Source: Herbidospora cretacea
GTDB taxonomy: Bacteria > Actinomycetota > Actinomycetes > Streptosporangiales > Streptosporangiaceae
Assembly (NCBI RefSeq): GCF_001570605.1
Contig: NZ_BBXG01000020.1
Coordinates: 62,001 to 126,000, forward strand
Reading direction: 5' to 3'
DNA length: 64,000 nt
A program made the position numbers and the translations under genes. Positions 24,334-31,556 of this stretch are shown here, one piece after another. Position 1 is the stretch's first letter. Each line of letters opens with the position of its first letter. The notes under the pieces were generated by a model. That model was not told the origin of the DNA. It made no database searches and saw only the letters and a program-made list of their open reading frames with translations.

Positions 24334-25415
24334 GGTCGTCCGCCCCTCCCGAAACCGCCGCCGGCGGGGCGGATGCCGCCGCCCCCACCGAACCCGGGGA
24401 AGCCGCCCCCGGTCTGGCCGGTCGTGGTGACGGGGCGGACGACCTGGTCCCCCTCGTCGAGCCCCGAGACGATCTCGGTCCCCGAGGTCCCCTTGATGCC
24501 GGTCTCGACGACCTTCACGGTCTGCCTGCCGTTCTCCAGCACGGTGACCGTGCTGCGGCCCCCGGCCGTGGTGATGACCGCCGACGGCAGCGTCAGCACG
24601 TTCTCGGCCCGGTCGATCGTGACGCCGACCGAGGCCGTCTGGCCGAGCCTGACCTGGCCGGGGATGTCGGTCAGGGTGATCGTGGCGGCGTACGACACGA
24701 CGTTGTCCTCCGTCTGCGGCTGCGCCGCGATGAGCGCGACCTCCCCGGCGGCGGTGACGCCCGGGAGGGCGTCGAAGGTGATCTGGGCCGCCTGCCCGAC
24801 CTTGAGCCTGGTCACGTCGGACTCGGTGAAGTTCCCCACGATCTGGAGCTTCCGGGGGTCGACGAGGTCGACGAACCCGCCCTCCTGGACCTGGGAGGGC
24901 CCTCCGACCGTGCCGCCGACCGCCGTGACCGTCCCGGCGAACGGGGCCTTGATGACTGTCCCGGCGAGGGCCCGCTTCGCGGCCTGATAGGCGTTCCTCG
25001 CCTGGACGTACTGCGCATGACCCGAAGCCGTGCCGGTGTCACCGTCCTCGGCCGCGTCGAGACTGGCCTTGGCCGCGTCGACGCCCTCCCGCGCGCTCTC
25101 GTCGTCGAGCCGCGCCAGGACCTGCCCCTTCTTCACCTTCTCGCCCGGCTCGACCGCGATCGAGCCGACGGTCCCCTGGGTGGCGAAGTTCAGCGACCGG
25201 CTGCGCGCGCTCTCCACGGCCCCCGACGCGGTCACCGCCGACTCCACGGTCCCCCGGCCGACGGTCGTGGTCAGCACGTTCCCCGCCGCCGCCCGCTCGC
25301 CCCCGCTCCCGAGCGAGCCCCAAGCCGCCCCGGCCCCGCCGACCAGCAACACCCCCAGCGAGGCGTTCAGGATCAGCGCTCTGCGCTTCGTCGACAACTT
25401 CACAGAGATGGACAC
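24330..25415 (-). CDS. HlyD/MacA-type efflux adaptor
   Basis: 361 aa. One N-terminal helix (ILNASLGVLLVGGAGAAW), then a lipoyl-like half (VEPGEKVKKGQVLARLD, about residues 92-108), a short helical hairpin, the second lipoyl half (VIKAPFAGTVTAVGG), a beta-barrel domain (LKVGQAAQITFDALPG) and a membrane-proximal domain ending in a Gly-rich tail (GGGFPGFGGGGGIRPAGGGFG). It begins the seven-gene operon. The short hairpin fits adaptors of Gram-positive ABC exporters that do not need to reach an outer membrane. Confidence 0.88.
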   Translation of the reverse strand: MSISVKLSTKRRALILNASLGVLLVGGAGAAWGSLGSGGERAAAGNVLTTTVGRGTVESAVTASGAVESARSRSLNFATQGTVGSIAVEPGEKVKKGQVLARLDDESAREGVDAAKASLDAAEDGDTGTASGHAQYVQARNAYQAAKRALAGTVIKAPFAGTVTAVGGTVGGPSQVQEGGFVDLVDPRKLQIVGNFTESDVTRLKVGQAAQITFDALPGVTAAGEVALIAAQPQTEDNVVSYAATITLTDIPGQVRLGQTASVGVTIDRAENVLTLPSAVITTAGGRSTVTVLENGRQTVKVVETGIKGTSGTEIVSGLDEGDQVVRPVTTTGQTGGGFPGFGGGGGIRPAGGGFGRGGRP

Positions 25416-25534
25416 TGCCGGTCCAGGTTGGGAACGCCCTCCGCCGGCCCTGAACGTTTCCTGTCAAGGGTCCACAGGCAACTCGCAGTTCCGCCTCAGC
25501 GGAGCATGACGCGCGCTCCCCAGGATGGCTGTCC

Positions 25535-26950
25535 ATGACCCGTACCCGGCTCCGCGCAGGCGGCCTCGCCCTGGCCGCCGTCGCCCTGGTGACCACCGGC
25601 GCGTTCGTGACCTCGGAGGACGCGCCGCCCCTTCCCGACGTGGAACTCGTCGCCGCCCAGCGCGGCGACGTGACCTCGGTGGCGTCGGCGGCGGGCAACA
25701 CCATCGACGACGGCACCCACGACCTGGCCTTCTCGACGGCGGGCACGGTCAAGAAGGTGTACGTGAGAATCGGCGACCAGGTCCGCAAGGGCGACCTCCT
25801 GGCCCGCGTCGACGATACGATCGCCCGGGAGAACCACGAAGCGGCGAAGGCGTCCCTGGCCGCGGCCGAGGAACAGCTCGCCGAGGTAGCGGGATCAGGC
25901 GCAACGGGCGGCTCCTTCGCGGCCCCGCAACCAAGGGCTCAAACGACTTGCCCGCCCACGACCCCCCGGCCGCAGGGCAAGCCGTCAGCCTCGCCGGCCA
26001 GTTCGCCGTCGCCCTCCCCATCGCCGACCCACAAGGGCATCAGGGCCGCCGCGGTGTCCTTCACCAAGCACCCCACGAGCACCAGGCACCCCACGAGGTC
26101 TCCCTTCCCTTCGCCTTCCGCGACGCCGAGGCCGCAGGGCGACCCGGAGGTCCACCTCGACCCCGCGCCCAGCCCGACCCCGTCGCCCTCCCCCACGCCG
26201 ACCAGCACCCCTCAGCAGCAGCCACAGAACTGCGACCAGGGGCAACAGCCGGAGCAACCGCAGCCACAGCGCCCCCGGGGCGGCGGCACCCGCCCCGCAC
26301 AGGGCGGTGGCGGCCCCCAGACGACCGAGGCCCAGGCCGAAGCGGCCGTCACCAAGGCCAAGAACGACCTGACCGCCGCCGAGGACGCCCTGAAGGGCGT
26401 CGTCATCAAGGCCCCGGCAGCCGGTACGGTCCTCCAGATCAACGGCGTCGCAGGCGACCCCTACACCGAAGGCGCCTTCGTCAGCCTGGGCGACCTGAAC
26501 GACCTCCAGGTCAAGGCCTATTTCACCCAGTCGGACATCGGCTCCCTGAAACCCGGCCAGCAGGCCGCCATCACCCTGAGAACCACCGGGGGAACCCACC
26601 AGGGCAGGGTCTCCCACATCGACCCCATGGCCACCACGACAGACCGCCTCGTCCGATACGGCGTCACGATCTCCTTCGACGCCCAGCCGAAGGGCCTCCT
26701 GCTGGGCCAGACGGCCACCGTCCAGGTCGTGACGGGCGAAGCGCGAGGAGCGGTCTACGTCCCGGCCAGAGCCGTCCAGAACGACACGGTCACCCTGCCC
26801 GGCGGCGCGAAGCGCAAGGTCACCACGGGCGTCCGCAGCGACACCCTGGTAGAGATCAGAAGCGGCCTGACCGAGGGCGAGAAGGTGCGACTCCCCGGAG
26901 CCTCGGCCCTCAACGGCGAGTTCCCCGACAGCACCTTCCCCGGCCTCTAG
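25535..26950 (+). CDS. Second HlyD/MacA-type adaptor with Pro/Ser-rich insert
   Basis: 471 aa. N-terminal helix (LRAGGLALAAVALVTTGAF), first lipoyl half (VYVRIGDQVRKGDLLARVD), start of a helix (RENHEAAKASLAAAEEQLAE), then about 115 residues of low-complexity P/S/T/Q sequence (about 26000-26300) before the second helix (AEAAVTKAKNDLTAAEDAL) and second lipoyl half (VIKAPAAGTVLQINGV), barrel (SLKPGQQAAITLRT) and C-terminal domain. The insert sits exactly at the tip of the coiled-coil hairpin. It is transcribed away from the MacAB operon and has no ATPase of its own, so it may be an alternative adaptor for the same transporter. Ends with a 4-bp convergent overlap with vapC. Confidence 0.85.
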   Translation: MTRTRLRAGGLALAAVALVTTGAFVTSEDAPPLPDVELVAAQRGDVTSVASAAGNTIDDGTHDLAFSTAGTVKKVYVRIGDQVRKGDLLARVDDTIARENHEAAKASLAAAEEQLAEVAGSGATGGSFAAPQPRAQTTCPPTTPRPQGKPSASPASSPSPSPSPTHKGIRAAAVSFTKHPTSTRHPTRSPFPSPSATPRPQGDPEVHLDPAPSPTPSPSPTPTSTPQQQPQNCDQGQQPEQPQPQRPRGGGTRPAQGGGGPQTTEAQAEAAVTKAKNDLTAAEDALKGVVIKAPAAGTVLQINGVAGDPYTEGAFVSLGDLNDLQVKAYFTQSDIGSLKPGQQAAITLRTTGGTHQGRVSHIDPMATTTDRLVRYGVTISFDAQPKGLLLGQTATVQVVTGEARGAVYVPARAVQNDTVTLPGGAKRKVTTGVRSDTLVEIRSGLTEGEKVRLPGASALNGEFPDSTFPGL

Positions 26951-27363
26951 TCAGGGGCGGGGGACGGATACCGCTGGATCTCCGCCCGGTGCCCGGTCGA
27001 CCCGGCGAACTTGGCGTCATCGGTCAGCAGCGGAACCCCGAGATATTCGGCGAGGGCCACATACATGCCGTCGTACGCGGTCAGATTGTCGCGGAGCTCC
27101 AGCACCCGACGCTGGAGCGGCGCCATCGGATGCCGGACGATCCTCAGCTCGGCGAACTGCTCCAGCATCGCGTGGGCCCGGGCCGCGGAGATGCGCACAT
27201 GGGGCTTACTGGTGATCGCATGCCCTCGGACGACCGAGGCGATCTCCGCGTCGATCAGCGCGGGAGCATGGACTCTCCGGCTCAGCCGCTGCTGGAGAAG
27301 ATCGTCGCCTTTGAGGTTCGCCAGCAACCGAAAGACGATCGAAGCATCGACGACCAGGCTCAA
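26947..27363 (-). CDS. vapC: VapC-type PIN-domain toxin
   Basis: 138 aa. PIN-domain acidic residues are in place: D6 (LVVDASIVF), E40 (IDAEIASVV), D98 (AYDGMYVALAE) and D115/D116 (LLTDDAKF). VapC toxins are magnesium-dependent RNases that cut tRNA or rRNA and are held inactive by a cognate VapB. The gene overlaps the antitoxin gene by 4 bp (ATGA) and follows it, the usual order. All catalytic residues are intact, so the module is probably active. Confidence 0.9.
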   Translation of the reverse strand: MSLVVDASIVFRLLANLKGDDLLQQRLSRRVHAPALIDAEIASVVRGHAITSKPHVRISAARAHAMLEQFAELRIVRHPMAPLQRRVLELRDNLTAYDGMYVALAEYLGVPLLTDDAKFAGSTGHRAEIQRYPSPAPD

Positions 27364-27584
27364 CGCCGACCGTCCCGCATCGTCTCGCGGATGAAGTCGG
27401 GGTCGTAGGAGACGGGCTCCTCCGCGGCGATCTTGGCCATTACCTCGTCGACGGTGGGGTTCGCCGCCTCTTCGTTCAGCAGGTCACGGACATACGACGC
27501 GAGAGACTTGCCCGCCCGCTCGGCCCGCGCTTTCAAGGTCAGCTCGGTGGCTTCGGGAACGTCGCGAACTTGGATGATGCCCAC
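27360..27584 (-). CDS. vapB: VapB/FitA-type RHH antitoxin
   Basis: 74 aa. The N-terminal ribbon-helix-helix has the beta strand GIIQVRDVPEATELTLKARA and helices ERAGKSLASYVRDLLNEEA, followed by an acidic tail (TVDEVMAKIAAEEPVSYDPDF) and a final MRDGRR likely to enter the toxin active site. This is FitA-like rather than AbrB-like. ATG at 27584 lies 12 bp from a perfect inverted repeat that probably serves as its autoregulatory operator. Confidence 0.88.
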   Translation of the reverse strand: MGIIQVRDVPEATELTLKARAERAGKSLASYVRDLLNEEAANPTVDEVMAKIAAEEPVSYDPDFIRETMRDGRR

Positions 27585-27596
27585 ACACCCACATTA

Positions 27597-27613
27597 GCAT
27601 GCAGTATGCATGC
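27597..27613. promoter_or_regulatory. VapBC operator, inverted repeat
   Basis: GCATGCA (27597-27603) and TGCATGC (27607-27613) flank GTA: perfect 7-bp arms. It lies 12 bp before the vapB ATG and 12 bp after the stop of the upstream RHH gene. RHH antitoxins commonly bind such short inverted repeats. Confidence 0.6.
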
Positions 27614-27625
27614 AGCCTGCGGGTA

Positions 27626-27826
27626 TCACTCCGGGGCGGCGGCCGGCTCTTCACGGAGATCCCGCTCGATCTGTCGTTCCACAGCGGCCTCCACATAGGC
27701 GGAGAACCCGTCGTCACCAACCCGGTCGCGGACGGCGCGGATGTTCCCCGCGCGCAGCCAGACATTCACTGTGATCGAGGGACCGGTGCCCGGCCCGCTG
27801 TCCTGTTCAGGCACACCCGTAGACAA
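27626..27826 (-). CDS. Small RHH-like protein, orphan antitoxin candidate
   Basis: 66 aa. After a flexible start it reads SITVNVWLRAGNIRAVRDR then GFSAYVEAAVERQIERDL, the strand-helix-helix form of RHH antitoxins, with an acidic Ala/Glu tail. No toxin gene of its own is next to it; vapB and vapC follow on the same strand. The TTG start at 27826 directly abuts the kinase stop codon and has GGAG 6 bases upstream; a GTG at 27814 is the alternative. It could regulate vapBC, neutralise a distant toxin, or be a relic. Confidence 0.6.
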   Translation of the reverse strand: MSTGVPEQDSGPGTGPSITVNVWLRAGNIRAVRDRVGDDGFSAYVEAAVERQIERDLREEPAAAPE

Positions 27827-29212
27827 TCACGGCTCCAGGCGCAGCGTCACGCGGAAGGCCGCGCCCACCCCCGGTGCCGTCTCCACCGTCACCGTCCCCC
27901 TGTGTGCCTTCACCAGGGACGACACGATCGACAGCCCGAGGCCCGTCCCCGACGCCTCGTCGTGGGTGCGGGCCGGGTCGGCGCGGTAGAAGCGTTCGAA
28001 GACGCGGGCGGCCTCGTCGGCCGTCATGCCCGGGCCCTTGTCGGCGACCTCGACGAAGGCCTCGTCGCCGTCCGCTCCCACGGTCACCATCACCGGCACC
28101 CCGTCCGGAGTGTGGGTCAGCGCGTTGGACATCAGGTTCCCGACGACCTGCCGCAGCCGCACCTCGTCGCCCGACACGATCGGCGCCGTCGTCCCCTCCA
28201 CGGCCAAGGAGATCGCCCGGCCGGGGGCGAGGATGCGGGCGTCCTGGACGGCGTCCCCGGCGATGGCCAGGAGGTCGACCGGCTTGGACTGCAGGGGCCG
28301 CTGCTGGTCGAGGCGGGCCAGCAGGAGCAGGTCCTCGACGAGGAGGCTCATGCGTTCGGCCTCGCCCTCGATGCGGCGCATCAGCCGGGTGACGTCCGTG
28401 TGGGGGGCCTGGCGGTGGAATTCGGCGTACCCCCGGATGGAGGTCAGCGGGGTGCGGAGTTCGTGGGAGGCGTCGGCGACGAAGCGGCGCATGCGTTCCT
28501 CCGACTCGCGGGCGGCGGCCTCGGAGCGGGAGCGGTCGTCGAAGGCCGTCTCGATCTGGGCCAGCATGCCGTTGAGCGAGTGGGCCAGGCGGCCGACCTC
28601 GGTGCGCGGGTCCCGGTCGGGGATGCGGCTGCTCATGTTGCCGGCCGCGATCGAACCGGCGGTCCGCTCGATCTCGGCCAGCGGGCGCAGGCTGCGGCGG
28701 ACCAGCAGGACGCCCAGACCGGCCGCCAGGCACAGGACGACCGCGCCGCCCAGGAAGACGATCATCCCGAGGCGGGTGGTGATCTGGGTGACGCCGCCGA
28801 GCGCGATGGCGGTCACCAGGGTGCCGCCGCCGTCGGGCAGGGCGGCCGTCTTGACCCGCCACGACTGGCCGCCGGAGGCGCGGGTGACCGGCTCGCCGGC
28901 CGGTGGGAGGCCGGTCAGCGGAAGTCGGCCGGTCGCCGACTCACCGGCCGCCGTCTCGCCGGGGGTGCCGTCGGGGGCGACGATCTGCAACCGGCTCTCC
29001 GGGGGGAGCCGCTGCATCCAGTAGGTCAGGTCGCCGCCGTGGGAGAGGCGGCCGATCGTCTGGTCGCTGAGTTTGGTCACCTGTTCGTCGACGCGGTCGA
29101 TCAGGTAGCTGCGCAGCAGGGAGACGCTGGCCGCGCCGATCACGAGCAGGGTCCCGGTGACCAGGGCGAGCATCGCGGCGATCAGTTTGGTGCGCAGCGA
29201 CACCCTGCTCAC
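27827..29212 (-). CDS. Sensor histidine kinase (HAMP-HisKA-HATPase), paralogue
   Basis: 461 aa. Membrane helix near residues 10-32, extracytoplasmic domain of about 110 residues, second helix (MIVFLGGAVVLCLAAGLGVLL), HAMP, HisKA with SHELRTPLTSIRGYAEFHR, and HATPase boxes VVGNLMSNALTHT, VADKGPGM and GTGLGLSIV. Clearly paralogous to the kinase at 19707-21194 through the HAMP and catalytic parts; the sensor domains differ. Starts 1 bp after the response regulator stop. Confidence 0.92.
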   Translation of the reverse strand: MSRVSLRTKLIAAMLALVTGTLLVIGAASVSLLRSYLIDRVDEQVTKLSDQTIGRLSHGGDLTYWMQRLPPESRLQIVAPDGTPGETAAGESATGRLPLTGLPPAGEPVTRASGGQSWRVKTAALPDGGGTLVTAIALGGVTQITTRLGMIVFLGGAVVLCLAAGLGVLLVRRSLRPLAEIERTAGSIAAGNMSSRIPDRDPRTEVGRLAHSLNGMLAQIETAFDDRSRSEAAARESEERMRRFVADASHELRTPLTSIRGYAEFHRQAPHTDVTRLMRRIEGEAERMSLLVEDLLLLARLDQQRPLQSKPVDLLAIAGDAVQDARILAPGRAISLAVEGTTAPIVSGDEVRLRQVVGNLMSNALTHTPDGVPVMVTVGADGDEAFVEVADKGPGMTADEAARVFERFYRADPARTHDEASGTGLGLSIVSSLVKAHRGTVTVETAPGVGAAFRVTLRLEP

Positions 29213-29213
29213 G

Positions 29214-29912
29214 TCACACCGACGTTCGCATCACATAGCCGACACCGCGCAAGGTGTGGATGAGCCGGGGGGCCGACCGGCTGTCGATCTTGCGGCGGAG
29301 CACCGACACGTAGGACTCCACGATGCCCGCGTCGCCCCGGAAGTCGTAATCCCATACGTGGTCCAGGATCTGCGCTTTCGACAGCACTCGTCCAGCGTTG
29401 GCCATGAAATAGCGCAGCAGTTTGAACTCGGTCGGCGACAACGGCACCGGGTTGCCGGACCGCCAGACCTCGTGGGACTCCTCGTCGAGTTCGATGTCGG
29501 CGAAGGTCAGCCGGGGCGGCGGCGCGGTCGGGTCGCCCGCGGTGCGGCGCAGCACGGCGCGGATGCGCGCGATGACCTCTTCGAGGGAGAACGGCTTGGT
29601 GACGTAGTCGTCGCCGCCGAGGGTCAGGCCGCGGATCTTGTCCTCGGTCGCGTCGCGCGCGGTGAGGAACAGGACCGGCGTGAACGTGCCGCCGCCGCGC
29701 AGCCTGCGGACGACGTCGAACCCGTCCATGTCGGGCAGCATCACGTCGAGCACGATCAGGTCGGGCCGGTGGCGGGTGGCCGCGGCGACCCCCTCGGTGC
29801 CGCTGGAGGCGGTGCTCACGTCGAAACCGGCATACCGGAGGCTCGCGGCCAGCAGTTCCAGGATGTTCGGTTCGTCTTCGACGATCAGCAGTCGGGCTTC
29901 AGGAGTCACCAT
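29214..29912 (-). CDS. OmpR/PhoB-family response regulator, paralogue
   Basis: 232 aa. Receiver with E12/D13, phosphoacceptor D56 (VLDVMLPD), LGGDDYVTKPFS; winged helix with LSPTEFKLLRYF, KAQILDHVWDYDF, IVESYVSVLRRKID, GVGYVMRTSV. First gene of a regulator-kinase-RHH set. The recognition-helix region is nearly the same as in the regulator at 21191-21877, so overlapping regulons are possible. Confidence 0.92.
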   Translation of the reverse strand: MVTPEARLLIVEDEPNILELLAASLRYAGFDVSTASSGTEGVAAATRHRPDLIVLDVMLPDMDGFDVVRRLRGGGTFTPVLFLTARDATEDKIRGLTLGGDDYVTKPFSLEEVIARIRAVLRRTAGDPTAPPPRLTFADIELDEESHEVWRSGNPVPLSPTEFKLLRYFMANAGRVLSKAQILDHVWDYDFRGDAGIVESYVSVLRRKIDSRSAPRLIHTLRGVGYVMRTSV

Positions 29913-29951
29913 TACGCATCTTCTCGGACGAGGGGGACGTTCCTGAGCACT

Positions 29952-31106
29952 TTATGAAGGATCGCTTAAAGCTACCGTCAAATCCGCCACATGCCGGGCG
30001 ATGGCGAAGCTCGACGTCGCCGCCGGGGAGGGCGCGTTCCGGACGATCAGCACCCGGCCGTGCCGGTCGATGGCGAAGTCGTCGAGCAGCGCGCCGTCCC
30101 GGCCGACGGCCTGGGCACGCACTCCGCTGGCCGCCCTCACCAGGTCGCCCTCGGCCAGCGCGGGGACGTAACGCCGGGCCGCCCGCAGGAACACCGACGG
30201 GCGCAGCGAGCCGTTCAGCTCGCGCAGGCCGGTCAGCCAGTGGCGGCGGGCCATCTTGCGGGTGCCGGGCCAGGCCAGGATCCGGGCCAGTTCCCCCGGC
30301 CGCACGTCACGCCACGAATAACCCTCCAGCGCCAGCGCCATCACCGCGTTGGGGCCGACCAGCACCTCGCCGTCGATCCGTCTGGTCAGGTGCACGCCGA
30401 GGAAGGGCAGCCTCGGATCCGGTACGGGATAGATCAAGCCCCTGACCAGGCCCTTCGCCTGTGGGACGAGCCGGAAGTACTCGCCCCGGAACGGCACGAT
30501 CCGCACGTCGCCCTCGCCCGCCAGGGCGTCGGTGCCCAGTCCGGCGCAGACCACCAGGCGGTCGAAGCGCAGGTCACCCGCCGCCACGCTCGTGGCCGAC
30601 TCGTGGATGGCCGGGACGGGGTGCGAGAGCCGTACATCCAGATTGGCGGCGAGATGCCGGGCGACGGCGGGGAAGTCCGCGACGGCGGTGTGGGGACTGT
30701 GGACGGCGCCGACGCCGACCGCGTGGGGTTCGACGTCGCGCAGGCCGAGGGCGTCGAGCTCGGTGACGCCCGGCACGCCGTTCGCCCGCGCCCGGTCGGC
30801 GAGGGTCCGCAGCCCTGCCCGCTCAGCTTTGGTGGAGGCCACGACGAGCTTGCCCACCTCGTCGTAGGGGAGCCGGTGCTCCTGGCAGTACTCCCGCAGA
30901 AGCGCCATGCCCTCGCGGCACAGCCGCGCCTTCAGGGACCCGGGCCGGTAGTAGATCCCGGCATGGACGACGCCACTGTTGTGCCCGGTCTGGTGGGCGG
31001 CGACGCGGTCCTCCTTCTCCAGCACCGTCACCTCGGCGCCCCGGGAGGTCAGCTCGCGCGCCACCGCGAGCCCGAGGATGCCGGCTCCGACGACCCCGAT
31101 CTTCAT
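29952..31106 (-). CDS. L-2-hydroxyglutarate oxidase (LhgO)-like flavoenzyme
   Basis: About 384 aa from the ATG at 31106. N-terminal FAD motif MKIGVVGAGILGLAVARELT, then HQTGHNSGVVHAGIYYRPGSLKARLCREG, a signature of the LhgO/YgaF group, and PHTAVADFPAVARHLA. The C-terminal FAD-binding segment reads SGVRAQAVGRDG ... PSPAATSSFAIARHV. The family oxidises L-2-hydroxyglutarate to 2-oxoglutarate at the membrane or with oxygen, repairing a side product of the TCA cycle. The longer start (31124) adds MCDNQG with no support. Monocistronic. Confidence 0.88.
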   Translation of the reverse strand: MKIGVVGAGILGLAVARELTSRGAEVTVLEKEDRVAAHQTGHNSGVVHAGIYYRPGSLKARLCREGMALLREYCQEHRLPYDEVGKLVVASTKAERAGLRTLADRARANGVPGVTELDALGLRDVEPHAVGVGAVHSPHTAVADFPAVARHLAANLDVRLSHPVPAIHESATSVAAGDLRFDRLVVCAGLGTDALAGEGDVRIVPFRGEYFRLVPQAKGLVRGLIYPVPDPRLPFLGVHLTRRIDGEVLVGPNAVMALALEGYSWRDVRPGELARILAWPGTRKMARRHWLTGLRELNGSLRPSVFLRAARRYVPALAEGDLVRAASGVRAQAVGRDGALLDDFAIDRHGRVLIVRNAPSPAATSSFAIARHVADLTVALSDPS

Positions 31107-31147
31107 GCCCTGATTGTCACACATTCATGGTCGAACTCACGTTCGGT

Positions 31148-31160
31148 TAGACTGGCTGAC
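31148..31160 (+). promoter_or_regulatory. -10 element of leaderless gene
   Basis: TAGACT (31148-31153) lies 7 bases before the GTG at 31161. No Shine-Dalgarno is present, so transcription probably starts at the GTG. Confidence 0.45.
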
Positions 31161-31556
31161 GTGTACGTTCCACCGGGATGGCCACCCGAAGTACCTCCTC
31201 CGGGCAGCCCCGAATGGCAGACATCGGCGGTCAACTGGCTGCTCGACGCCGTGCCGCCCGACTACCGCGCCTACGGGGTGCTGCGCCGCCACCCGCTGGC
31301 GCTGGCCCGGATGGCCGGCCACACCGTGCGCGCCCAGGTCGAGGGCGCGCGCGCGGGCTACCGCGACGCGGCCGTCGACCTGAAGGAGCACCTGCCGCCC
31401 CACGTGGTCGAGGCGGTCCTGGAGGTCTACCGGCGCGAGGGCCCGCGGCTCGTCGCGCTGGCCGCCTCGATCGCCCTGGTCGAACGCGCGCTGCGGGGAG
31501 AGGAGTTCGTCGAGCGCTTCACCGCAGACCCCGGATCGCCGCGCCGACCCGCTTGA
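31161..31556 (+). CDS. Hypothetical actinobacterial protein, 131 aa
   Basis: Starts VYVPPGWPPEVPPPGSPEWQ, a Pro-rich leader, then a helical body with RRHPLALARMAGHTVRAQ, YRDAAVDLKEHLPPHVVEAVLEVYRR and ALAASIALVERALRGEEF. No membrane helix of clear length; the segment LVALAASIALVERAL is amphipathic. The style is that of a conserved actinobacterial cytoplasmic protein of unknown role; I do not recognise a named family. The final 38 bases overlap the 3' end of the convergent membrane-protein gene. Confidence 0.7.
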   Translation: MYVPPGWPPEVPPPGSPEWQTSAVNWLLDAVPPDYRAYGVLRRHPLALARMAGHTVRAQVEGARAGYRDAAVDLKEHLPPHVVEAVLEVYRREGPRLVALAASIALVERALRGEEFVERFTADPGSPRRPA

